This document shows positions 29,769-36,578 of a stretch of 64,000 nt of DNA, piece by piece. The first letter of the stretch is position 1, and every line of letters begins with the position of its first letter. A program made the position numbers and the translations under genes. The notes under the pieces were generated by a model. The model worked only from the letters and a program-made list of their open reading frames with translations. It searched no databases and was not told where the DNA came from. Source of the DNA: an uncultured Oscillospiraceae bacterium (GTDB lineage Bacteria; Bacillota; Clostridia; Oscillospirales; Oscillospiraceae); NCBI GenBank assembly GCA_934660965.1, contig CAKUIM010000006.1, forward strand, positions 1 to 64,000, read 5' to 3'.

Positions 29769-30485
29769 TCAAGCCTCCCAATGCTTATTGATGATGGATG
29801 TTTCCGTGTCGCCGGTGGCAAGGTCGATGTAGCGCACGAAGAGGGACACCCGGTTGTCCTCATTGAGGGACAGCCACACGTCGCCGGCCAGGGTCTCGGC
29901 GTCGGGGGCGGTGATGACCACCGGCCGGGGCTCGCCCTCGAAGGAGGGCAGGGGATCGAGATTCTCCTGGTAGGTGTGGATGAAGTGGCCAAGGCCGGCC
30001 TTGGCCCCGTCATACTCGTAGAAGTAGCGGCAGCAGACGTCGGGGTCTCCGCCGAGGCTCTTCAGGATGGACAGATTATAGCTGCCGTCCGGCTTGACCA
30101 CACCGGAGATGCGGGGGGTGTAGTTGGGGCCGTCCGGCTCGAAAGCGCGGGTGTTGAGGGCGTGGCGGTAGCAGTGCCCGGCGAGGATATGGTCCCGGAT
30201 GGTGTCAGTCTGGTCGCCGTTGGTGACGATGGTCAGGCCGTTTTCCAGGGCGCGGACCGGGTGGTAGATGATGAGGGACGGGTCGGTCATTTTGGATTCG
30301 TCAAAGGCCCGGGTGCGGATGCCGTCCTCCGTCTCCTCAAAGACGCGGTTGCGGCTATTCTCGCTGCGGCCCATGATGAAGTAGACGATGACGGCGTTTT
30401 TGTTGTCGGCGGAGCGGCCCAGCACGATGCCCCGGCCGGGGTAAGGGTGGGATTCCAGAAGGGAGCAGAGATCAAATGCTTTCAC
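29769..30485 (-). CDS. purO: IMP cyclohydrolase, archaeal PurO family
   Basis: The 238-residue protein resembles the PurO-type IMP cyclohydrolase first known from archaea, not the cyclohydrolase domain of PurH. Typical parts are the N-terminal YPGRGIVLGRSADNKNAVIVYF (first 20 residues of it at about 13-32), MGRSENSRNR and the YEYDGAKAGLGHFIHTY region (about 160-176). It closes the inosine ring of FAICAR to make IMP. The GTG at 30485 has AAGAAGGA 6 nt upstream. It is the first gene after the ZTP riboswitch and is coupled to the transformylase. Confidence 0.88.
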   Translation of the reverse strand: MKAFDLCSLLESHPYPGRGIVLGRSADNKNAVIVYFIMGRSENSRNRVFEETEDGIRTRAFDESKMTDPSLIIYHPVRALENGLTIVTNGDQTDTIRDHILAGHCYRHALNTRAFEPDGPNYTPRISGVVKPDGSYNLSILKSLGGDPDVCCRYFYEYDGAKAGLGHFIHTYQENLDPLPSFEGEPRPVVITAPDAETLAGDVWLSLNEDNRVSLFVRYIDLATGDTETSIINKHWEA

Positions 30486-30540
30486 GGCGATTCCTTCTTT
30501 CCAAAAAGTATGGGGGTCCGGCGGGGAGCCGGGAGAACAA

Positions 30541-30637
30541 AAAAGGGCGCACCAGTGGATCGGTGCGCCCAGACGGTCGGCATTGCTGCGGCTATACTCC
30601 ATGTGGTCGACCCACTTCCGTCAGTCATATAGCCTGA
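30541..30637 (-). promoter_or_regulatory. ZTP (pfl) riboswitch with overlapping terminator
   Basis: On the minus strand the aptamer has P1 GGCTATA/TATAGCC, the ACTGACGG strand, hairpin GTGGGTCGACCAC, GGAGTATAGCCG, and GCCGACCGTCTGGGC, all in the order of the pfl motif; ACGG and CCGT can form its pseudoknot. Its last GGGC is also the first part of a 9-bp terminator stem GGGCGCACC/GGTGCGCCC followed by T6 (30539-30570). Binding of ZTP/ZMP, the formyl-acceptor intermediate that builds up when 10-formyl-THF is short, should free purO-purH-purD expression. Confidence 0.92.
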
Positions 30638-30665
30638 TTATTTTAGCATGCCCGGCGCGGCCTTG

Positions 30666-31301
30666 TCAACCCTGCTCCGGGAGGATGCGCACCTGCCGCC
30701 CCTCCACCAGCAGCCGGCCCTGGCAGAAGAGGGACACGGCCCGGGGCAACAGCACCCACTCGGCCTCTTCCATCACCCGGCGCTGAAGGGTTTCGGGGGT
30801 GTCGCCGGGTTCCACGGCCACGGCCTTCTGAAGGACGATGGGCCCGCCGTCGCAGTCCTCGGAGACGAAGTGGACGGTTGCGCCGGTGAGCTTGACGCCG
30901 TAGGCAAGGGCCTTTTCGTGGACGTGCAGCCCGTAGCACCCCGCGCCGCAGAAGGAGGGGATGAGAGCGGGGTGGACATTGAGGATGGCGTTGGGGAAGG
31001 CGCGGACCATCTCCTCGGTGAGGATGACCATAAAGCCGGCCAGCACCACAAGGTCGATGTCAAGGGACTGGAGCTTTTCCGTCAGGGCGGCGGTGAAGGC
31101 CTGGCTGGAGGGGTAGTCCCGCCGGGCCAGGACGAAGGCGGGGATGCCGGCAGAGCGGGCGCGCTCCAGGGCGTAAGCCCCGGCCTTGGAGGAGATGACG
31201 GCGGCGATGTGCCCGCCGCCAAGCCCGCCCCGGGCCTGGGCGTCAATGAGGGCCTGGAGATTGGTGCCGCCGCCGGAGACGAGCACTGCGATGCGCTTCA
31301 T
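30666..31301 (-). CDS. purN: Phosphoribosylglycinamide formyltransferase
   Basis: The 211-residue GAR transformylase uses 10-formyl-THF. It has VSGGGTNLQALID (about 8-20), the catalytic NVHPALIPSF (Asn and His, about 107-116) and the aspartate in SEDCDGGPI (about 147-155). The start is ATG at 31301, only about 10 bp after purM. The operon then meets the ZTP riboswitch. Confidence 0.95.
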   Translation of the reverse strand: MKRIAVLVSGGGTNLQALIDAQARGGLGGGHIAAVISSKAGAYALERARSAGIPAFVLARRDYPSSQAFTAALTEKLQSLDIDLVVLAGFMVILTEEMVRAFPNAILNVHPALIPSFCGAGCYGLHVHEKALAYGVKLTGATVHFVSEDCDGGPIVLQKAVAVEPGDTPETLQRRVMEEAEWVLLPRAVSLFCQGRLLVEGRQVRILPEQG

Positions 31302-31312
31302 GGCCGCAGCCC

Positions 31313-32359
31313 TCAGACCAGGCGGATGCCGTCATCGCCGCTGACAACGCAGCCGATGACATAGGCACGCTCGCCGGCCTGAATGAGGGTCTCCACCGCC
31401 TGGCCCACCTGGTCCCGGGGGATGGCCAGGATGAGGCCGACGCCCATGTTGAAGGTGTTGTACATGTCCCGCTCGGGGATGCCGCCCCGCTGGGCGATGA
31501 GGGAGAAGATGGGGGGGACGGGGACGGTAGAGGTCTGGATGCGGGCGGTGAGGCCCGGCGTCATCATCCGGGGAACATTTTCATAGAGGCCGCCGCCGGT
31601 GATGTGGCTGATGGCGTGGATGTCAATGCCCCGCTGCATCAGGGCCTTGACGGCGCGGACGTAGATTTTGGTGGGGCGCAGCAGGGCCTCACCGATGGTC
31701 TCGCCCAGCTCGGGGACGTATTCGTCGAGCACGTCGCGGCTGTCCTGGATGCCCAACACCTTACGCACCAGGGAGAAGCCGTTGGAGTGGACGCCGGAGG
31801 AGGCAAGGCCGATGAGCACGTCGCCCTCGGTGAGCTTTCGGCCGTCGATGATCTTTTCCTCGTCCACGATGCCCACGGCAAAGCCGGCAAGGTCATAGTC
31901 GTCGTCGGCCATCATGCCCGGGTGCTCGGCGGTCTCGCCGCCCACCAGGGCGCAGCCGGCCTGGCGGCAGCCCTCGGTGATGCCCTCCACGATGGAGGCG
32001 ATGTGCTCAGGCCGGTTCTTGCCGCAGGCGATGTAATCCAGGAAGAAGAGGGGGGCGGCGCCGCCGCAGATGATGTCGTTGACGCACATGGCCACGCAGT
32101 CGATGCCGATGGTATTGTGCCGGTCCAGGAGCATGGCGAGCTTGAGCTTGGTGCCAACGCCGTCGGTGCCGGACACCAGCACCGGGCGCTTTATGCCGGC
32201 GAAATCGGGGGCGAACATGCCGCCGAAGCCGCCCAGGGTGCCCAGCACGCCGGGGATATAGGTGGATTCCACCATGGGTTTGATTCGCTCTACGGATTCA
32301 TAGCCCGCGGTGACGTCTACACCGGCGGCGGCATAGGAATCAGAATGGGAATTTTTCAT
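31313..32359 (-). CDS. purM: Phosphoribosylformylglycinamidine cyclo-ligase
   Basis: AIR synthetase (348 residues) has the N-terminal YAAAGVDVTAGYESVERIK, GGFGGMFAP (about 46-54), GTDGVGTKLKLA and HITGGGLYENVPRM (about 240-253). The ATG at 32359 follows GGAGGTCAGTC; the open frame extends upstream without an RBS. It lies 50 bp after purF. Confidence 0.96.
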   Translation of the reverse strand: MKNSHSDSYAAAGVDVTAGYESVERIKPMVESTYIPGVLGTLGGFGGMFAPDFAGIKRPVLVSGTDGVGTKLKLAMLLDRHNTIGIDCVAMCVNDIICGGAAPLFFLDYIACGKNRPEHIASIVEGITEGCRQAGCALVGGETAEHPGMMADDDYDLAGFAVGIVDEEKIIDGRKLTEGDVLIGLASSGVHSNGFSLVRKVLGIQDSRDVLDEYVPELGETIGEALLRPTKIYVRAVKALMQRGIDIHAISHITGGGLYENVPRMMTPGLTARIQTSTVPVPPIFSLIAQRGGIPERDMYNTFNMGVGLILAIPRDQVGQAVETLIQAGERAYVIGCVVSGDDGIRLV

Positions 32360-32409
32360 GACTGACCTCCGATGAGTTGTTGTGTGATGGAAATGGGAGG
32401 GCGGGGCGC

Positions 32410-33831
32410 TTACTCTTTCCCGTCCCAGCAGTAGGTGCACACCTTGCTGCGGTCGATGCCGATAGACTCCAAAAGGCCGTCCAGCGACTGATAGCCCAGG
32501 GAGCTTATATGCAGCTCCTCGCAGATTTTGCGCAGCATGCACTGCCCGCGGCGGGTGGAGGCGTCGGCATATTCCTCCAGGTGGTTCTGGCCCTCGTCGC
32601 CCTCCAGAGCCTGGATGGTGCGCCGGGAGATAAGCTCCATATCCGAGTTGCTGCGGGAGAAGTTCAGGTACTTGCAGCCGTACATGATGGGCGGGCAGGC
32701 GGAGCGGATGTGAACCTCTTTTGCGCCGCTCTCGTAGAGGAATTCCACCGTCTCCCGCAGCTGGGTGCCCCGGACCACGGAGTCGTCCACGAAGAGCAGG
32801 CGCTTGCCCTCAATGAGCTCGGGCACGGGGATCTGCTTCATTTTGGCCACCTGGTTGCGGATGCTCTGGTCGGCGGGCATGAAGGACCGGGGCCAGGTGG
32901 GGGTATATTTGACGAAGGGCCGGGCGTAGGGCACGCCGCTTTCGTTGGCGTAGCCGATGGCGTGGGGAATGCCGGAGTCGGGCACGCCCGCCACGTAGTC
33001 AAGCTCGGGCATGACGCCCCGCTCCCGGTCGCCGCGGGCCATGATCTCGCCGTTGTGGTTGCGCATGACCTCCACGTTGACCCCCTCGTAGCGGGAGTTG
33101 GGGTAGCCGTAATAGGTCCACAGGAAGGCGCAGATGCGCATATCGCTGCCCGGGGGAGCGAGAACCTCGTCCCCCTCGGCGGTGAGGCGGACGATCTCGC
33201 CGGGGCCCAGCTCCCGGTAGTCCTGATAGCCCAGCTTGTGGAAGGCGAAGGACTCGAAGGAGACGCAGAAGCCCTCCTCGCTGCGGCCCAGAATGACCGG
33301 CAGGCGGCCGAGAGAGTCCCGGGCGGCGATGAGAGAGTCGGGGGTGAGAATGAGGATGGTGATGGAGCCGCGGATGAGGCTCTGAGCATGGCGGATGCCG
33401 GAGGCAAGGTCGGAGCACTGGTTGATGAGGGCGGCGGTGAGCTCGGTGGCGTTGACCTGGCCGGAGCTCATGGCCATGAACTGGTGCTTGCCGTCGGAAA
33501 AGTACTGCTCCACCAGCTCGTCGGCGTTGCTGATCAGGCCCACGGTGGTGATGGCAAACAGCCCCAGATGGGAGCGCACCAGCAGGGGCTGGGGGTCACT
33601 GTCGCTGATGCAGCCGATGCCGGAGGTGCCGCGGAAATCCCGCAGGTCGTGCTCAAACTTGGTGCGGAAGGGAGAATTTTCAATATTATGGATGGCGCGC
33701 TGGAAGCCGTCCTCCGGGCCGTAGATGGCCATGCCGCCCCGGCGGGTGCCCAGGTGGGAGTGGTAGTCTGTGCCGAAGAAGATGTCCAGCACGCAGTCGC
33801 GCTTGGTGATGGCGCCGAAAAAGCCGCCCAT
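32410..33831 (-). CDS. purF: Amidophosphoribosyltransferase-like PurF, catalytic Cys absent
   Basis: The 473-residue protein has the PurF layout: an N-terminal Ntn glutaminase domain (1-230) and a PRTase domain (about 260-450) with VDDSVVRGTQLRE as PRPP loop. In normal PurF the mature chain starts with Cys in CGVFGI or CGIVGI. Here the equivalent start is MGGFFGAI, so the nucleophile position is Gly, and no upstream ATG with an RBS adds a Cys (AAGGAGG sits just before this ATG). The HRGQ-type glutamine motif is also changed, to GTRRGGM. It may use free ammonia or another subunit, or be a divergent subfamily. It sits where purF is expected, between purC and purM. Confidence 0.88.
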   Translation of the reverse strand: MGGFFGAITKRDCVLDIFFGTDYHSHLGTRRGGMAIYGPEDGFQRAIHNIENSPFRTKFEHDLRDFRGTSGIGCISDSDPQPLLVRSHLGLFAITTVGLISNADELVEQYFSDGKHQFMAMSSGQVNATELTAALINQCSDLASGIRHAQSLIRGSITILILTPDSLIAARDSLGRLPVILGRSEEGFCVSFESFAFHKLGYQDYRELGPGEIVRLTAEGDEVLAPPGSDMRICAFLWTYYGYPNSRYEGVNVEVMRNHNGEIMARGDRERGVMPELDYVAGVPDSGIPHAIGYANESGVPYARPFVKYTPTWPRSFMPADQSIRNQVAKMKQIPVPELIEGKRLLFVDDSVVRGTQLRETVEFLYESGAKEVHIRSACPPIMYGCKYLNFSRSNSDMELISRRTIQALEGDEGQNHLEEYADASTRRGQCMLRKICEELHISSLGYQSLDGLLESIGIDRSKVCTYCWDGKE

Positions 33832-33907
33832 GGTGTACCTCCTTACTGTGTATCGCCCGGCAGGGGGGAAAGGCGAGGTGCCGCGGCGCGCAGGTCATGC
33901 GTGGGGA

Positions 33908-34618
33908 TTACTCGCCCAGCAGGCGGCGGCTCATCTCCTGGTAGGCGCCCTCCACGTTGCCCAGGTCCCGGCGGAAGCGGTCCTTGTCCAGCTTCTCGCC
34001 GGTCTTGACGTCCCAGAAGCGGCAGGTGTCGGGGCTGATCTCGTCGGCCAGGACGATGGCGCCGTCGGCAGTGCGGCCGAACTCCAGCTTGAAGTCCACC
34101 AGGGTGACGCCGCACTCCAGCATGGTCTTTTTCAGGAACTCGTTGACGGCGAAGGCATACTTCTTAATGGTCTCGATCTCGTCGGCGGTGGCAAGCTTGA
34201 GGGCCAGAGCGTGGTAGGAGTTGATGAGGGGGTCGCCCAGGGCGTCATTCTTATAGGAGAACTCGATGGTGGGCGCGTCGAACACGATGCCCTCGGCCAC
34301 GCCGTAGCGCTTGGCAAAGGAACCGGCGGAGATGTTGCGGATGATGACCTCCAGCGGCACGATGGACACCTTTTTCACCAGGGTCTCACGATCGCTGAGC
34401 TGCTCCACAAAATGGGTGGGCACGCCGGCCTTTTCCAGCTGGCTCATGAGATAGTTGGTCATCTTGTTGTTGATGACGCCCTTGCCCACGATGGTGCCCT
34501 TTTTCTCGCCGTTGAAGGCGGTGGCGTCGTCCTTATAGTCCACAATGACCAGGTTGGGGTCGTCGGTGGCGTAGACCTTCTTGGCCTTTCCTTCATAGAG
34601 CTGCTCGAGCTTTTTCAT
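33908..34618 (-). CDS. purC: SAICAR synthetase
   Basis: The 236-residue enzyme condenses CAIR with aspartate. It has LYEGKAKKVYATDD (about 6-19), the KDDATAFNG strand (about 29-37), PLEVIIRNISAGSFAKRYG (about 90-108) and DEISPDTCRFWD (about 197-208). The ATG at 34618 has AAAGGA 8 nt upstream; the ATG at 34627 abuts the RBS and is rejected. Confidence 0.97.
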   Translation of the reverse strand: MKKLEQLYEGKAKKVYATDDPNLVIVDYKDDATAFNGEKKGTIVGKGVINNKMTNYLMSQLEKAGVPTHFVEQLSDRETLVKKVSIVPLEVIIRNISAGSFAKRYGVAEGIVFDAPTIEFSYKNDALGDPLINSYHALALKLATADEIETIKKYAFAVNEFLKKTMLECGVTLVDFKLEFGRTADGAIVLADEISPDTCRFWDVKTGEKLDKDRFRRDLGNVEGAYQEMSRRLLGE

Positions 34619-34701
34619 GGTAAGCATCCTTTCTGTTTCTGTAGTGGTGATATGAGGGGCAATCGCGCCCGGCGGCGCGGCTGCCGGAAACGGCGGGAGG
34701 G

Positions 34702-35193
34702 TTAAAACTGCTTCTGGAGGGCAAGGTCCTTAGCCGTGACCTCGGCGTCCATGGCAGCCTTATGGGCGGCCAGGCAGTCCTGAAGGGGGCTGTCCCCCAG
34801 GGCCAGGATCTGGGCGGCGAGGATGGCGGCGTTTTCCGCCCCGTCAACCGCCACGCATGCTACGGGCACGCCCTTAGGCATCTGCACCATGGACAGCAGG
34901 GAGTCAAGCCCGCCCATCATGGACGTCTTGATGGGCACGCCGATGACGGGCAGGGTGGTGTAGGCGGCCAGCACGCCGGCCAGGTGGGCCGCCTTGCCCG
35001 CGGCGGCGATGAGAACGCCGAAGCCGTTTTCCGCAGCGGAGGAGGCGAAGCGCTCGGCGGCGGCGGGGGTGCGGTGAGCGGAGATGATGTGGACCTCAAA
35101 GGGGATCGCAAAGGCGCGCAGGCGGTCAATGCAGGGCTGCATAGTCGCAAGGTCGGAGTCGGAGCCCATGATTACGGCGGCTTTTCTCAGCAT
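34702..35193 (-). CDS. purE: N5-carboxyaminoimidazole ribonucleotide mutase
   Basis: The 163-residue class I PurE has AVIMGSDSDLATM (residues 6-18), ISAHRTP (about 37-43) with the catalytic His, and the GAENAAILAAQILAL helix. It converts N5-CAIR to CAIR. It is the first structural gene of the purine operon, with AGGAGGA before the ATG, and is preceded by a leader with a terminator. purK, purL, purQ, purA and purB are not in this window. Confidence 0.97.
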   Translation of the reverse strand: MLRKAAVIMGSDSDLATMQPCIDRLRAFAIPFEVHIISAHRTPAAAERFASSAAENGFGVLIAAAGKAAHLAGVLAAYTTLPVIGVPIKTSMMGGLDSLLSMVQMPKGVPVACVAVDGAENAAILAAQILALGDSPLQDCLAAHKAAMDAEVTAKDLALQKQF

Positions 35194-35253
35194 AGGAATC
35201 CTCCTTTTGCAAGTGTGGGGCGGCAGCGGTCAAAACGACCGGGGGTGACGCCG

Positions 35254-35289
35254 AAAAAAACAGGCCGACCGGGATGCAGTCAGCCTGTT
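35254..35289 (-). terminator. Terminator in the purE leader (attenuator candidate)
   Basis: On the minus strand AACAGGCTGAC pairs with GTCGGCCTGTT (11 bp, one T-G pair) and is followed by seven T. It lies between a probable promoter near 35395-35405 and purE, so readthrough must be controlled. No purine, PRPP or ZTP riboswitch consensus was recognised in the leader. Confidence 0.75.
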
Positions 35290-35354
35290 CAGGGATACAA
35301 GGGGGCGATGGGCAGGGAGGGGCCGTGGGAGCAGACACAAGAGCGAATAGACAT
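35289..35354 (-). CDS. Possible 21-residue leader peptide upstream of purE
   Basis: A short frame starts with ATG at 35354, 3 nt after the purine-rich AAGGGGTGGGGAA, and ends with TGA that touches the terminator stem. The peptide begins MSIRSCVCSHG and is rich in Cys, Ser and Pro. Its position just before the terminator is that of translation-dependent attenuation. It is speculative: no family is known to me and the reading frame could be chance. Confidence 0.35.
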   Translation of the reverse strand: MSIRSCVCSHGPSLPIAPLYP

Positions 35355-35504
35355 GTTCCCCACCCCTTCATCAAGGCGTATTGCGGCGCAAACGTCTTAT
35401 ATTAGCTACATCTTAATAGAAAAAAGGGGGTAAATCAACCTTAAAAAACATTTTCGTAGGCTTTCACAACCCTGGCGAGAGAAACCGGGGAAAACCTTGT
35501 GACA

Positions 35505-36578
35505 CTATAATAACCCGGCAGCCGACAGGATTCGGGAGACCTCTGACGCCCGCTGGGACCAGGAGGATTGGGCGGCAAAGGCCAGCCTGCGCGCCTGGAT
35601 GGGGCCGGGGTGCTCCTCCAGGGCAGCCTGGCAGCGGCGGACAAACCCGGCGGCGTCGTAGGCGGTGTAGACCATGTCGGGGAAGGGCTCCACCTGCTCG
35701 GGCTCGATCATGGAGACGATGGGCTTGCCGGTGGCAAGGTATTCGTAGAGCCGGGCGGGGATGATGTCGCTGCCGCGGCTTGAGGTGCGCAGCAGCTCGA
35801 AGAGCGCCTGGCAGCCGGAGAGATAGTCGGGCAGCTCCACGGCGGGAACTGCCCCGGCCAGGTGAATGTTGGGATAGCCGGAAAGGGCGGCCCGGGCGCG
35901 CGCCGCGCAGCGGCCGATGAGCAGAAAGTTCCATTCCGGGCGGCGGCGGGCAGCGTACAAAAGCGGCTCCAGCTCCAGATCGGCGGGCAGGTCGCCCACC
36001 CGGCACAGCACCGGCGCAGGCAGGGCGGCCACGCTCTCCGGCACGGTCAGCCCGGCGCGGGAGAACATCCTGGGGTTGACGCCGTTTGGCAGCAGGGCGA
36101 TGTTGTCGCTGCAGGGGGCCAGGCGCTGCCGCAGGATGGGCGAGGCGGCGAACACCACGTCGGCGGCCAGGGCAAGGTCGCTCTCCCAGTCCAGGGGCAG
36201 GCGGTCCCACTCCCGGTGGCAGTCGTAGATAACGCAGCACTCCCCCAGCCGTTCCAGCAGGAAGCTATATTCCGGCGAGGTGTACCACGCGGCGGGGGCG
36301 CGGAAATGATGCTGCTGGGCGGTGCGGCGGATCATGGCCTCTATGCGCCGGTGCCGCCGCTGCTGCAAAAGGGCAGAGCCTGCGCCCCAAAGGGGGGCGG
36401 GCAGGGTGTAGACCAGAATGTTGGGCCGTACCCGCAGGGCCTCCCGCGCCGGCGTACCCCGCGGCTCCGGCGGCTCAAAGAAGAGAATCTGAACGTCCTC
36501 CAGCCGGGTGAGCAGCTGCTCGGTGCGGTTGGGGCGGGCACTCCACGGGGCGTAGGACAGGCAGATGAGCTGCTTCAT
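35505..36578 (-). CDS. Glycosyltransferase (GT-B fold, cell-surface polysaccharide)
   Basis: The 357-residue protein begins with a divergent N-terminal domain (KQLICLSYAPWS), has an acidic middle and the C-terminal nucleotide-sugar region LVYAARRRPEWNFLLIG, PARLYEYLATGKPIVS (about 270-285), the usual ExFG-like site of family 4/1 enzymes. Donor and acceptor are unknown. It overlaps the next upstream gene (glycosyltransferase-CsaB) by 4 bp, so the two are coupled and probably build one surface polymer. Confidence 0.82.
   Translation of the reverse strand: MKQLICLSYAPWSARPNRTEQLLTRLEDVQILFFEPPEPRGTPAREALRVRPNILVYTLPAPLWGAGSALLQQRRHRRIEAMIRRTAQQHHFRAPAAWYTSPEYSFLLERLGECCVIYDCHREWDRLPLDWESDLALAADVVFAASPILRQRLAPCSDNIALLPNGVNPRMFSRAGLTVPESVAALPAPVLCRVGDLPADLELEPLLYAARRRPEWNFLLIGRCAARARAALSGYPNIHLAGAVPAVELPDYLSGCQALFELLRTSSRGSDIIPARLYEYLATGKPIVSMIEPEQVEPFPDMVYTAYDAAGFVRRCQAALEEHPGPIQARRLAFAAQSSWSQRASEVSRILSAAGLL

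Noticed and set aside
35194..35400. Purine, PRPP or ZTP riboswitch before purE
   Set aside because: A terminator is present, but none of the conserved aptamer strings of these classes could be found.
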